Part shown: in pieces, positions 9,273 to 18,121 of the stretch
Layout: each line of letters starts with the position of its first letter
Position numbering within the stretch: position 1 is the first letter of the stretch
Assembly: GCA_944384195.1 (NCBI GenBank)
Contig: CALWSK010000002.1
Span: 310,001 to 374,000, forward strand
Length of the DNA: 64,000 nt
From: an uncultured Clostridia bacterium
Lineage (GTDB): Bacteria; Bacillota; Clostridia; Lachnospirales; CAG-274
Direction: 5' to 3'
Made by a program: the position numbers and the translations under genes
Notes under the pieces: generated by a model
Seen by the model: the letters and a program-made list of their open reading frames with translations, nothing else
Databases searched by the model: none
Told to the model about the DNA's origin: nothing

Positions 9273-10998
9273 TATTTTTTCCTCCTTTCGTTTGTAAGTC
9301 ATAAATTTCTCTATAAATATTATTATTTTTTAATAGCTCATTATGTGTACCTATAGCGTCTATTTTGCCTTCATCCATAACTACTATTTTATCTGCAAAT
9401 TCTATAGAAGATATCCTTTGAGCTATTATTATTTTAGTAGTATTTGGAAGTTCTTCTTTAAATGCTCTTCTGATGGAAGCATCTGTTTTAGTATCTACAG
9501 CACTTGTAGAATCATCTAAGATAAGAATTTTAGGATTTTTTAATAAGGCTCTAGCTATACATAGTCTTTGTTTTTGTCCACCAGATACATTATTTCCACC
9601 TTGTTCTATATAAGTATCATATTTATTTGGGAATTTTTCTATAAATTCATCAGCACAAGCTAATTTACATACTCTTTTTATTTCTTCATCTGTAGCTAAG
9701 GCATTTCCCCAACGAAGATTATCTTTTATAGTACCAGAAAATAGTACATTTTTTTGTAGTACCATAGCTACATTATCTCTTAAAAATTTTAAGTCATAGT
9801 CTTTTACATTAGTACCATCTACTAAAATTTCTCCATCTAATACATCATAAAGACGAGGAATAAGTTGAACTAAGCTTGTTTTAGAGCTACCAGTAGCTCC
9901 TATTATACCAACTGTTTCTCCAGATTTTATATCTAAATTTATATCTATAAGACAAGATTTTTCTTTATCATTTGTATAGCTAAAATTAACATTTTTAAAG
10001 CTAATAGCTCCACTTTTCATAGTTATTTTAGCATTATCGTTATTTTTTATATCTGGACTTTCTTGCAAGATTTCTACAAGTCTTTCTGCTGATGCCTTAG
10101 AAGTAATAAGCATAACTAAAATCATAGATAGCATCATAAGGCTCATAAGGATTTGTGTAGAATAAGTTATAAGAGTGGCTAAATCTCCAGTTTGCATATT
10201 ACCAGCTACTATCATCTTAGAACCAAAGAAAGCAAGAGCTATTAAAGAACCATTTACAACAAAGCTCATAAGAGGATTTGTAAGAGCTACAAGTTTTTCT
10301 GTTTTTAGATATTTAGAGAATAAATCTGTAGCTACAGAGCGAAATTTTTCTTTTTCAAAATCTTCTCTTACATAAGATTTTACAACTCTTATACCTTGAA
10401 GATTTTCTTGCACTACACTATTTAATTTATCATATATTTTAAAGATTTGTTTAAAAATAGGGAAAGATATTTTTATAAGAATGTATAAGCTAATACCTAA
10501 TATAAGTATCGCTATTAAGAATATACTGGCAAGTTTAGGATTTATATAAAAAGCCATAAAAGATGCCGATATAAGCATAATAGGGCTTCTAACTGCTACT
10601 CTTATTATCATTTGGTAGGCATTTTGTACATTTGTAACATCTGTTGTTAGCCTTGTTATTATGCTCGCAGTTGAAAATTTATCAATATTTTTAAAGGAAT
10701 AATCTTGGATTTTATAATACATATCTTTTCTTACATTTTTAGCAAATCCAGTAGATGCAGATGAAGCAAATTTACCAGAAAGTATACCACAAGTAAGCGA
10801 TATAATACATAAAAAGGCTAATAATATACCTATTTTTATTATATATGGCATATTTTGAGCTTCAATACCGTAGTTTATAAGATTTGCCATAAAAAAGGGG
10901 ATTAAAACTTCCATAAGAACTTCGCCTATCATAAATATTGGAGCCAAAATTGAATCTAGCTTATATTCTCTGACGGATTTTAATAATATTTTAAACAT
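9241..10998 (-). CDS. Heterodimeric ABC exporter, subunit with degenerate ATPase site
   Basis: A 585-residue partner of the next gene: six membrane helices and an ATPase domain with Walker A GATGSSKTS near residue 365, signature NVSGGQKQRL, and Walker B LILDDSTSAVD. The residue after the Walker B Asp is Asp instead of the catalytic Glu, the mark of the degenerate site in heterodimeric exporters such as BmrCD, LmrCD and TM287/288. Ribosome site AAAGGAGGTAACT precedes the ATG at 10998. The operator at 11011 lies between this gene and marR, so MarR control is likely. Confidence 0.9.
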   Translation of the reverse strand: MFKILLKSVREYKLDSILAPIFMIGEVLMEVLIPFFMANLINYGIEAQNMPYIIKIGILLAFLCIISLTCGILSGKFASSASTGFAKNVRKDMYYKIQDYSFKNIDKFSTASIITRLTTDVTNVQNAYQMIIRVAVRSPIMLISASFMAFYINPKLASIFLIAILILGISLYILIKISFPIFKQIFKIYDKLNSVVQENLQGIRVVKSYVREDFEKEKFRSVATDLFSKYLKTEKLVALTNPLMSFVVNGSLIALAFFGSKMIVAGNMQTGDLATLITYSTQILMSLMMLSMILVMLITSKASAERLVEILQESPDIKNNDNAKITMKSGAISFKNVNFSYTNDKEKSCLIDINLDIKSGETVGIIGATGSSKTSLVQLIPRLYDVLDGEILVDGTNVKDYDLKFLRDNVAMVLQKNVLFSGTIKDNLRWGNALATDEEIKRVCKLACADEFIEKFPNKYDTYIEQGGNNVSGGQKQRLCIARALLKNPKILILDDSTSAVDTKTDASIRRAFKEELPNTTKIIIAQRISSIEFADKIVVMDEGKIDAIGTHNELLKNNNIYREIYDLQTKGGKNNESNESAKAN

Positions 10999-11010
10999 AG
11001 TTACCTCCTT

Positions 11011-11026
11011 TGTTAGTATACTAACA
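11011..11026. promoter_or_regulatory. MarR-type operator in front of the exporter genes
   Basis: Perfect 16-bp palindrome TGTTAGTATACTAACA in the 29-bp gap between marR and the exporter. It shares both half-sites (TGTTAG / CTAACA, same spacing) with the palindrome in the marR promoter, so one regulator probably binds both. Binding here could block an internal promoter or elongation; this is inference. Confidence 0.7.
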
Positions 11027-11027
11027 T

Positions 11028-11462
11028 TTAGACTAAATTATTTTTCATTTTATCCAAAATTTTAGAAAATAATAAATATTCATCTTTTGATAAATCTTTT
11101 AAAAGTTCTTTTTCAACTTCTAAAATTTCATTACATATTTTGGCATGAATTTTAATAGATTTTTCTGTTAGGACTATTTTTTTAAGTCTAGCATCATAAG
11201 GTACTTTTTCTCTTATTATAAGTTCATTTTTTTCCATAAGATTTAGAATATTAGTAACAGTAGAACGTCGTATACAAAATTTCTCTTCTAAGTCTTTTTG
11301 AAAAATATCCTTATCAGTATTGTCGTGTAAATATCTAGCTATTAATCCTTGAGTAGGTGTTATATTATCATTATGATTTTTATTTATAATATCTTGAATA
11401 CGTCTTTTAACAAGATTAGAGACAGTTTTTAATTTAAAAATTATAGTTTCTTCTTTATTCAT
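11028..11462 (-). CDS. MarR-family transcriptional regulator
   Basis: About 144 residues with the winged helix-turn-helix of MarR repressors: a recognition region around RRSTVTNILNLMEKNELI, followed by the wing VPYDARLKKIVLTEKS, flanked by dimerisation helices. The ATG at 11462 has GGAG 11 bp upstream; an in-frame ATG seven codons earlier lies on top of that site and leaves no ribosome site of its own, so it is disfavoured. It is the first gene of a marR-exporter-exporter unit, and its own promoter overlaps a palindrome, so it is probably an autoregulated repressor relieved by an exported compound. Confidence 0.9.
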   Translation of the reverse strand: MNKEETIIFKLKTVSNLVKRRIQDIINKNHNDNITPTQGLIARYLHDNTDKDIFQKDLEEKFCIRRSTVTNILNLMEKNELIIREKVPYDARLKKIVLTEKSIKIHAKICNEILEVEKELLKDLSKDEYLLFSKILDKMKNNLV

Positions 11463-11485
11463 AAAATCATCAACTCCTTTCATAA

Positions 11486-11531
11486 AATGTTAGCCAACTA
11501 ACATTATATCTAATTTAAAATTATTTGTCAA
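11486..11531 (-). promoter_or_regulatory. marR promoter with overlapping operator
   Basis: On the minus strand: TTGACA (11526-11531), 17-bp spacer, TATAAT (11503-11508), a full consensus promoter. The -10 runs into the inverted repeat AATGTTAG-CCAA-CTAACATT (11486-11505), whose half-sites equal those at 11011-11026. A repressor bound there would cover the -10 and start point. Confidence 0.85.
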
Positions 11532-11540
11532 CTAATTTTT

Positions 11541-11853
11541 TTTTGACATTAAATAAGGAAGAAACTATTTTTTTGATATGAACTAAATGATAAATTATCA
11601 AATAGTGCATAAAACTATCAATTAAAAACATATATATAAAATTAATAAAAATATAAAAATTTTATCATAAATTTAGTAAAAAACTTATATAAATATATAG
11701 TGAAAAACTTATAGATAAAGAAATTCAAATATATTTGATACAATTTTAATAATTTAAACAATGTTTAATTTATGCATAATTTATATTGACGTTTTTTGTA
11801 ATAAAAGATATAATTAAAACGAAACAAATTTTTAGGAAAGGGGGAATAGTAGC
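11541..11853 (+). promoter_or_regulatory. Upstream region and promoter of the mannose PTS operon
   Basis: No gene seen. It holds a promoter TTGACG (11786-11791), 17-bp spacer, TATAAT (11809-11814), about 40 bp before manX. Further upstream are two near-identical 15-bp direct repeats, AGTAAAAAACTTATA (11675-11689) and AGTGAAAAACTTATA (11699-11713), with start-to-start distance 24 bp, and the palindrome TGATAA-A-TTATCA (11588-11600). These are candidate activator sites. No -24/-12 sigma-54 element of the LevR type was seen. Confidence 0.6.
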
Positions 11854-12825
11854 ATGGTAGGAGTAATTATTGCAACTCATGGAGAATTTGCAAACGGTAT
11901 ACTTCAATCTGCTTCTATGATATTTGGCGAGCAAGAAAATGTAAGGACTTGTACACTTATGCCAAATGAAGGCCCAGATGACTTAAGAGCCAAACTAGAA
12001 AATGCTATAGATTCTTTTGAAGATAAAGAAAATATATTATTTCTAGTGGACTTATGGGGAGGCACACCATTTAATCAAGCTAGTAGGCTTATAGATGGAT
12101 ATGAGGAGAAAAGAGCAATTGTAACAGGAGTAAACTTGCCTATGCTAATTGAGGTATGTAGTAGTGCAAGTTTTATGGATAGTGCTACAGAAATAGCAAA
12201 ACAGGTATTAGAACCTGGAAGAGATGGCGTTAAGGTGTATCCAGAAAGCTTAGAACCAGTTAAAGAAGAGCCTAAAAAAGAGGCTACACCTAGCTATGAT
12301 GACTTACCAACTAGTGGACAAATTCAATATGTTTTAGCACGTATTGATTCTCGTTTATTACATGGTCAGGTTGCTACAGCTTGGACTAAAGCTACAACAC
12401 CAACTCGTATAATTGTTGTATCTGACGAAGTGTCTAAAGATGATCTTCGTAAAAAACTTATAGAACAAGCAGCACCTCCAGGGGTTAAGGCTAATGTTAT
12501 ACCTATATCTAAGCTTATTCAAATAGCTAATGATCCACGTTTTGGTAAAACTAGAGCATTATTACTTTTTGAAAATCCACACGATGTACTTAGAGTAGTA
12601 GAAGGTGGAGTTAAGCTAGAAGAAATTAATGTAGGTTCTATGGCTCACTCTGTAGGTAAAGTAGTTGTTAATAAAGCTTTATCTCTTGATATGAAAGATG
12701 TAGAAACATATGAAAAACTTAAAGAGTTAGGGGTTAAATTTGACGTTAGAAAAGTACCTAATGATTCTAGGGATAATATGGATGAACTTCTTAAAAAAGC
12801 TAAACAAGAACTTTCTAAAATGTAA
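11854..12825 (+). CDS. manX: PTS mannose-family EIIAB component
   Basis: A 323-residue fusion of EIIA and EIIB of the mannose/fructose/sorbose PTS. Residues 1 to about 140 are EIIA, with the phosphorylated His9 in IIATHGEFANGI; a Pro/Glu/Lys-rich linker follows (about 128-152), and then EIIB with His170 in RIDSRLLHGQVATAW. It passes phosphate from HPr (ptsH at 45.2 kb) to the incoming sugar through IIC/IID. GGAAAGGGGGAATAGTAGC gives the ribosome site. First gene of the four-gene operon. Confidence 0.95.
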   Translation: MVGVIIATHGEFANGILQSASMIFGEQENVRTCTLMPNEGPDDLRAKLENAIDSFEDKENILFLVDLWGGTPFNQASRLIDGYEEKRAIVTGVNLPMLIEVCSSASFMDSATEIAKQVLEPGRDGVKVYPESLEPVKEEPKKEATPSYDDLPTSGQIQYVLARIDSRLLHGQVATAWTKATTPTRIIVVSDEVSKDDLRKKLIEQAAPPGVKANVIPISKLIQIANDPRFGKTRALLLFENPHDVLRVVEGGVKLEEINVGSMAHSVGKVVVNKALSLDMKDVETYEKLKELGVKFDVRKVPNDSRDNMDELLKKAKQELSKM

Positions 12826-12839
12826 AGGCGGTGAACAAT

Positions 12840-13637
12840 ATGGAATTATATCAAATAATTTTAGTTGTCATTGTAGCGTTTTTAGCAGGGGTTGAAGGTG
12901 TATTAGATGAATTTCAATTCCATCAACCACTTGTAGCCTGTACACTTATAGGTTTAGCTACAGGACATACTACAGAATGTATTATATTAGGAGGTACGCT
13001 CCAAATGATAGCTCTTGGTTGGGCAAATATTGGTGCGGCGGTTGCTCCAGATGCTGCATTAGCTTCTGTTGCTTCTGCGATTATCTTAGTACTTAGTGGT
13101 CAAGGTGTTAAAGGTGTTGATACAGCGATAGCTCTTGCTATACCTCTTGCTATTGCAGGATTATTCTTAACTATTGTAGCTCGTACTTTATCAGTACCTA
13201 TCGTTCATGCTATGGATAAACAAGCAGAAAAAGGAAACATAAAAGGTGTGGAAATGTATCATTATCTTGGTATCCTTGTTCAAGGTTTACGTATTGTTAT
13301 TCCAGCAATTTGTTTATTATTTATCCCAGCAGAAGCGGTTAAAAATTTACTTGAGAGCATGCCAGCTTGGCTTACTGAAGGTATGAGTGTTGGTGGAGGT
13401 ATGGTTGTTGCTGTAGGTTATGCGATGGTTATCAATATGATGGCTACTCGTGAAGTATGGCCATTCTTCGCTATCGGTTTTGTTTTAGCAGCAATTCCAC
13501 AATTAACATTAATGGGTCTTGGTGCTATAGCTCTTTCTTTAGCTTTAATTTACTTATATTTATTAGATAATGGTTCTTCAAAAGGTAGCGGTCCTAAATC
13601 TGGCGATCCTTTAGATGATATATTAAATGATTATTAA
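12840..13637 (+). CDS. manY: PTS mannose-family EIIC component
   Basis: A 265-residue membrane protein of the ManY/EIIC-sorbose family, with many small-residue helices (ILGGTLQMIALGWANIGAA) and the VEGVLDEFQFHQPL start typical of the family. It forms the sugar channel with EIID. AAAGGCGGTGAACAAT precedes the ATG at 12840; an in-frame GTG nine bases earlier lies inside the ribosome site. It follows manX by 14 bp. Confidence 0.94.
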   Translation: MELYQIILVVIVAFLAGVEGVLDEFQFHQPLVACTLIGLATGHTTECIILGGTLQMIALGWANIGAAVAPDAALASVASAIILVLSGQGVKGVDTAIALAIPLAIAGLFLTIVARTLSVPIVHAMDKQAEKGNIKGVEMYHYLGILVQGLRIVIPAICLLFIPAEAVKNLLESMPAWLTEGMSVGGGMVVAVGYAMVINMMATREVWPFFAIGFVLAAIPQLTLMGLGAIALSLALIYLYLLDNGSSKGSGPKSGDPLDDILNDY

Positions 13638-13657
13638 GAGCGAAAGGGGGAAGATTT

Positions 13658-14569
13658 ATGTCTGAAAGAATTACATTAACTAAAAAAGATCGTATGAAAG
13701 TTACTTGGCGTTCTACATTCCTTCAAGGCTCTTGGAACTTTGAACGTATGCAAAACGGTGGTTGGGCATATTCTATGATACCAGCTATTAAAAAGCTTTA
13801 TCCTACACAAGAAGGAAGAACAGAAGCTTTAAAACGTCATATGGAGTTTTTTAATACTCACCCTTATGTAGCATCTCCTATTCTTGGTGTTACATTAGCT
13901 CTTGAAGAGGAAAGAGCTAATGGCAAACCAGTTGATGATGCAGCTATTCAAGGTGTTAAAATTGGTATGATGGGTCCTCTTGCCGGTATTGGTGATCCAG
14001 TATTTTGGTTTACTGTAAGACCTATGCTTGGAGCTTTAGGAGCTTCTCTTGCCTTATCTGGTAATATTTTAGGTCCTATATTATTCTTTGTATTATGGAA
14101 TGCTATAAGATGGGGCTTTATGGTTTATACTCAAGAGTTTGGTTATCGTGCGGGTTCTAAGATTGCTGATGACTTATCTGGTGGTGTTTTACAAAAAGTT
14201 ACAAAATGTGCTTCTATATTAGGTATGTTTGTACTTGGTGCTTTGGTTCAAAGGTGGGTGTCTATAAACTTTGTTCCAGTTGTATCAGAAGTACAATTAT
14301 CTGCGGGTGCTTTCATAGATTGGAGTGCACTTCCTAGTGGTGCTGAAGGTATTAGAATAGCACTTGAACAAATGAATGCTGGACTATCTCTTAGTCCTAT
14401 TAAAGTAACTACTTTACAAGAAAACTTAGACAGTTTAATTCCAGGACTTGCAGCTCTTGGTTTAACTCTCTTATGTTGTAAATTATTAAAGAAAAAAGTG
14501 TCTCCTATTGTTATAATTGTAGCATTATTTATAGTAGGTATTTTAGGACACTTAGTTGGAATACTTTAA
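13658..14569 (+). CDS. manZ: PTS mannose-family EIID component
   Basis: A 303-residue EIID. The family features are present: an amphipathic N-terminus with SWNFERMQNGGWAYSMIP, then KRHMEFFNTHP and the GIGDPVFWFTVRP stretch, with membrane helices in the C-terminal half. With EIIC it moves mannose, glucose or related hexoses. Ribosome site GAAAGGGGGAAG precedes ATG 13658. The stop is one base before the DUF956 gene. Confidence 0.95.
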   Translation: MSERITLTKKDRMKVTWRSTFLQGSWNFERMQNGGWAYSMIPAIKKLYPTQEGRTEALKRHMEFFNTHPYVASPILGVTLALEEERANGKPVDDAAIQGVKIGMMGPLAGIGDPVFWFTVRPMLGALGASLALSGNILGPILFFVLWNAIRWGFMVYTQEFGYRAGSKIADDLSGGVLQKVTKCASILGMFVLGALVQRWVSINFVPVVSEVQLSAGAFIDWSALPSGAEGIRIALEQMNAGLSLSPIKVTTLQENLDSLIPGLAALGLTLLCCKLLKKKVSPIVIIVALFIVGILGHLVGIL

Positions 14570-14570
14570 T

Positions 14571-14933
14571 ATGGTACAGTCTTTAAATTCTAAAGTAGAT
14601 TTAGTAAAGGAAGCCACTTTTTATGGTGGCTTTCCTATATATGGTCAGATTATGGTAGGTAATGCTGGCTTTGAATTTTATGCAAAGGATAATCCTAAAA
14701 AATGTATTCAAATAAGCTGGGATAGAATAGAAAAAATAGTTGCATCTACTATGTTTAAAAATAGGTGGATACCTAGATTTGCTATAGTTACTAATGAAAA
14801 TAAAACATATTATTTTTCAGCACAAAATCCTAAGCAAGTTTTGAAAGTTTTAAATATCTATATACCAGCTAGTAAGATGTTTCATTCTCTTACTATATTA
14901 GATAGGATAAAAAGTTTATTCTCAAAAAAATAG
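14571..14933 (+). CDS. DUF956 protein of the mannose PTS operon (ManO-like)
   Basis: A 120-residue cytosolic protein (MVQSLNSKVDLVKEATFYGG..) of the DUF956 family, which almost always follows manXYZ in Firmicutes and is suspected to regulate the PTS; its biochemical role is not settled. It starts one base after the manZ stop and has no strong ribosome site, so translation is probably coupled to manZ. An in-frame TTG at 14556 would overlap manZ and is less likely. Confidence 0.85.
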   Translation: MVQSLNSKVDLVKEATFYGGFPIYGQIMVGNAGFEFYAKDNPKKCIQISWDRIEKIVASTMFKNRWIPRFAIVTNENKTYYFSAQNPKQVLKVLNIYIPASKMFHSLTILDRIKSLFSKK

Positions 14934-14962
14934 CTTGTAGACAAAGTCTTCAAGCTTTTTTT
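14932..14962 (+). terminator. Terminator of the mannose PTS operon
   Basis: Stem AGCTTG-t-AGAC / GTCT-t-CAAGCT with an AAA loop, followed by TTTTTTA. It starts within the stop codon of the DUF956 gene. Confidence 0.9.
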
Positions 14963-14988
14963 ATTCTTGTAAAATTGCTAAAAATATA

Positions 14989-15017
14989 TTGCCATATATT
15001 ACAAATATAGTTATAAT
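14989..15017 (+). promoter_or_regulatory. Promoter of ktrB-ktrA
   Basis: TTGCCA (14989-14994), 17-bp spacer, TATAAT (15012-15017). The ktrB start at 15046 lies about 28 bp downstream. Confidence 0.8.
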
Positions 15018-15045
15018 AAAACTTGTTAAGAAAAGAGGGATAAAT

Positions 15046-16431
15046 TTGAGTAAAAAATTTTTTAAATTTAGTGCACCACATATTATAGCTTATAGTTTTT
15101 GTATTGTTATATTTATAGGTGCTATTTTATTAAGCTTACCTATATCAAGTGCAAATGGACAATCTATAAATTTTATAGATGCTCTATTTACTGCTAGTTC
15201 AGCTGTTTGTGTCACTGGGCTTGTTGTTGTTAATACGGCGGCGCATTGGAGTTTATTTGGGAAAATAGTAATACTTATTTTAATACAGATAGGTGGACTT
15301 GGATTTATGAGTCTTTTTACATTAGTTCTTGTTATACTTGGTAAAAAGATTACATTAAAAGGTAGGATATTAATACAAGAATCTTTTAATTTATCCACAT
15401 TTAAAGGGATGGTTATGTTTCTTAAAAATATAATAACTGCTACATTTCTTATAGAGGGAATAGGAGCTATTATATTATCTATAAGATTTATACCAAAGTA
15501 TGGACTTTTAAAAGGTTTGTTTATGAGTATATTTCATTCTGTATCGGCATTTTGTAATGCGGGGTTTGATATAATTGGTGATGATAGTCTTATGAGCTAT
15601 TCTAAAGATTATCTTATTATGTTTGTTATTATGTCTCTTATAATAATAGGTGGGCTTGGTTTTAGTGTTCTTATAGATATAGTTAAATATCTCAAATATA
15701 GAATTAAAAAATTAAAAGGAGAAAAAGTTAGTTTTTTTAAGATGAGTGTTCATTCCAGAATAGCTATTACTATGACTGCTATTTTTATAGTATCAGGAGC
15801 TATTATAACATTAATTTTAGAGTATCATAATACAAAAACTATAGCAGATTTACCACTTGATAAGAAAATCTTATCTTCTGTTTTTCAGTCAGTAACTCTT
15901 AGAACAGCAGGTTTTGATGCTATAGGTCAAGGTGAGCTAACATATGGTTCTAAATTTTTTGCTGTATTACTTATGGCTATAGGAGGATCTCCAGGAGGTA
16001 CAGCAGGTGGTATAAAAACAGTTACTATAGGGGTATTAGTATTTGCTCTTATAGCTGTTATAAATGGGAAAGAAGATATAACTGCATATAGAAGAAAGAT
16101 AAGTTTTTATACAGTTCAAAAGGCTTTAGCTATTGTTGTTATGATGATGATGCTTATATTTTCTTTTACTATTATACTTACATTTACAGAAACAGGGCTT
16201 GGGAAAGATTATGAGTTTATAGATTTATTATATGAGGTAGTTTCTGCTTTAGGGACAGTAGGCTTATCTACTGGTATAACCGGAAGCTTATCTACAATAG
16301 GAAAGATAATTATTATATTATGCATGTTTATAGGAAGACTTGGTCCTATAACGGTTGTACTTGCATTATCGTTTAGAAAGCGTAAAAAAATAAATATTCA
16401 TTATCCAGAAGAAAAAATATTAGTTGGATAA
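15046..16431 (+). CDS. ktrB: Potassium uptake channel subunit (KtrB/TrkH family)
   Basis: About 461 residues with the four membrane-pore-membrane repeats of Trk/Ktr channels. Each pore loop keeps its filter glycine: SAVCVTGLVV, SAFCNAGFDI, LRTAGFDAIG and SALGTVGLSTG. It imports potassium with sodium or protons. The TTG at 15046 follows AGAGGGATAAA; upstream in-frame codons fall in the promoter, so the shorter form is chosen. The ktrA gene follows after 14 bp. Confidence 0.93.
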   Translation: MSKKFFKFSAPHIIAYSFCIVIFIGAILLSLPISSANGQSINFIDALFTASSAVCVTGLVVVNTAAHWSLFGKIVILILIQIGGLGFMSLFTLVLVILGKKITLKGRILIQESFNLSTFKGMVMFLKNIITATFLIEGIGAIILSIRFIPKYGLLKGLFMSIFHSVSAFCNAGFDIIGDDSLMSYSKDYLIMFVIMSLIIIGGLGFSVLIDIVKYLKYRIKKLKGEKVSFFKMSVHSRIAITMTAIFIVSGAIITLILEYHNTKTIADLPLDKKILSSVFQSVTLRTAGFDAIGQGELTYGSKFFAVLLMAIGGSPGGTAGGIKTVTIGVLVFALIAVINGKEDITAYRRKISFYTVQKALAIVVMMMMLIFSFTIILTFTETGLGKDYEFIDLLYEVVSALGTVGLSTGITGSLSTIGKIIIILCMFIGRLGPITVVLALSFRKRKKINIHYPEEKILVG

Positions 16432-16445
16432 CATTGGAGGATAAA

Positions 16446-17099
16446 ATGGGAAGAAATAGACAATTTGCTGTAATAGGTTTAGGAAGGTTTGGACAAAGCT
16501 TAGTTAAAACATTGCTAGAGCAAGGCTGTGATGTATTATGTTGTGATAAAAATATGGATACTTTAAATGAGATAGCTAAATATGGAGCACATTGTGTTCA
16601 AGCAGATGCTACTGATGAAAATGCCCTAGAACAATTTGGAATAAATAATTTTGATGTTGTTGTAGTAGCTATTGGAGAAGATATGGAAGGAAGTATTCTT
16701 GCTACTATGATGGCTAAAGAGCTTGGAGCAAAGTTTGTAATAGCTAAGGCTAAAAATGATTTACAAAAATCTATTTTGCAGAAGGTAGGAGCAGATAGAG
16801 TTGTGCTTCCAGAAAGAGATATGGGAGCTAGAATAGCTAAAACTCTTCTTAGTACAAGCGTGGTAGATTATATAAATTTATCAGATAAGTTTGCTATAGT
16901 AGAGATACAACCTCACGATAATTGGATAAATAAAAGTATTTTGGAGAGCAATATAAGGGCTAAATATGGGCTTAATATAGTTGCTATAAAAAGAAATGGT
17001 GAAATATTTGTTTCTCCATTACCAACAGAACATATAAGAGAAAATGATATACTTGTTGTTGTTGGTGAAAGTGATGTTATACAAAAAATAAATAATTAA
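16446..17099 (+). CDS. ktrA: Potassium uptake regulatory subunit (KtrA/TrkA family)
   Basis: A 217-residue cytoplasmic RCK protein: an N-terminal Rossmann domain with VIGLGRFGQSL (dinucleotide-binding GxGxxG) and acidic D at the end of the second strand (CCDKNMD), and a C-terminal RCK_C/TrkA-C domain from about residue 135. It forms the ring that gates KtrB in response to ATP/ADP or c-di-AMP in Firmicutes. GGAGG sits 5 bp before the ATG at 16446, which is preferred to an in-frame TTG upstream. Confidence 0.95.
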   Translation: MGRNRQFAVIGLGRFGQSLVKTLLEQGCDVLCCDKNMDTLNEIAKYGAHCVQADATDENALEQFGINNFDVVVVAIGEDMEGSILATMMAKELGAKFVIAKAKNDLQKSILQKVGADRVVLPERDMGARIAKTLLSTSVVDYINLSDKFAIVEIQPHDNWINKSILESNIRAKYGLNIVAIKRNGEIFVSPLPTEHIRENDILVVVGESDVIQKINN

Positions 17100-17112
17100 A
17101 GAGGGTGTTATA

Positions 17113-17868
17113 TTGATAACTAGTGAACATAATAGCCTTATAAAAGACATATTTAAACTAAAACAAAGAAAATATAGAGAAAAAAATTCTATGTTTTATG
17201 TAGAAGGGAAAAGAATAGTAGATGAAATACCAGAAAATATAGAAATTTATAAATATATATTTTCTGAAAGTTTTACTGAAAAAGATTTATATACTAGAGC
17301 AGATAAAATAATAGTTAGTGATGATTTATTTAAAAAACTTAGTGATACTATAAATCCACAAGGTATAATGGCTATTTGTAAAATACCAAATTATAATTTA
17401 AAATTTAATAGAAATGGCTTTTATGTGATTTTAGATAGAATATGTGATCCTGGAAATATGGGAACTATAATAAGAACAGCAGAAGCATTAGGAGCAGATG
17501 GAATAGTTTTATCTAAAGGGTGTGTTGATTTATATAATCCTAAAACACTTAGAGCCACTATGGGTTCTATTTTTCATATACCTATAATAGAAGGAGAATT
17601 AGAACCTATACTATATAATATGAAAAAAGAAGGTATAAATATAGTTTGTACTCATCTTGAAGCAACTAAAACTCCATTTGAAGTTAATCTTAAAGATGGA
17701 GTAAGCATTCTAATCGGAAATGAAGCAAATGGTGTATTAGATATATATAAAGAAATGGCTGATATTTTAATAAAAATTCCTATGTTGGGTAAAGTAGAAT
17801 CTATGAATGCATCTATATCTTCAGCTATAGTTTTTTATGAAGTATTAAGCCAAAGATTAAGGAGATAA
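17113..17868 (+). CDS. TrmH/SpoU-family RNA 2'-O-methyltransferase
   Basis: A 251-residue SPOUT methyltransferase. A substrate-binding N-terminal domain (KQRKYREKNSMFYVEGKRI) is followed by the catalytic domain with the three SpoU motifs: DPGNMGTIIRTAEALGADG, IGNEANGV and the C-terminal SMNASISSAIVFYE. The overall form matches the YsgA/TsnR-like 23S rRNA methyltransferases; the exact target cannot be told. It starts with TTG at 17113 after GAGGGTG and belongs to a run of closely spaced genes from ktrB to the glycosylase. Confidence 0.9.
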   Translation: MITSEHNSLIKDIFKLKQRKYREKNSMFYVEGKRIVDEIPENIEIYKYIFSESFTEKDLYTRADKIIVSDDLFKKLSDTINPQGIMAICKIPNYNLKFNRNGFYVILDRICDPGNMGTIIRTAEALGADGIVLSKGCVDLYNPKTLRATMGSIFHIPIIEGELEPILYNMKKEGINIVCTHLEATKTPFEVNLKDGVSILIGNEANGVLDIYKEMADILIKIPMLGKVESMNASISSAIVFYEVLSQRLRR

Positions 17869-17872
17869 TAAA

Positions 17873-18109
17873 ATGAATAAAATTACGAAAACTATTTTTG
17901 AAAGAGCATATCAGTCTTATTTATGTGGTGGTGATGTATATACATATCGTTTTGAATCCAAGTCCGCCCTTATGATGAAAAAATATGAGGAAGCTATTGC
18001 GTATCTTGAACAAAATAATCTTGTATTAGTTAAATTTAAATCTGATGATAAAGTTAGGCTTGTGCTAACAGATGAAGGCATAGAGCTTGGAAATTCTATG
18101 TCTGTTTAA
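17873..18109 (+). CDS. Small conserved-looking hypothetical protein
   Basis: A 78-residue protein I do not recognise as a named family. It is mostly helical with a short hairpin at the end (LVLVKFKSDDKVRLVLTDEG), which could be a small winged-helix-like fold. Ribosome site AAGGAGATAAA precedes ATG 17873. It is 4 bp after the methyltransferase gene and 12 bp before the glycosylase gene, so it is co-transcribed with them. No signal peptide or membrane segment. Confidence 0.7.
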   Translation: MNKITKTIFERAYQSYLCGGDVYTYRFESKSALMMKKYEEAIAYLEQNNLVLVKFKSDDKVRLVLTDEGIELGNSMSV

Positions 18110-18121
18110 GGAGATGAAAAA

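Noticed and set aside
14556-15045. Longer versions of the DUF956 and ktrB proteins starting at 14556 and 14989
   Set aside because: The first overlaps manZ without a ribosome site, and the second begins inside the ktrB promoter.
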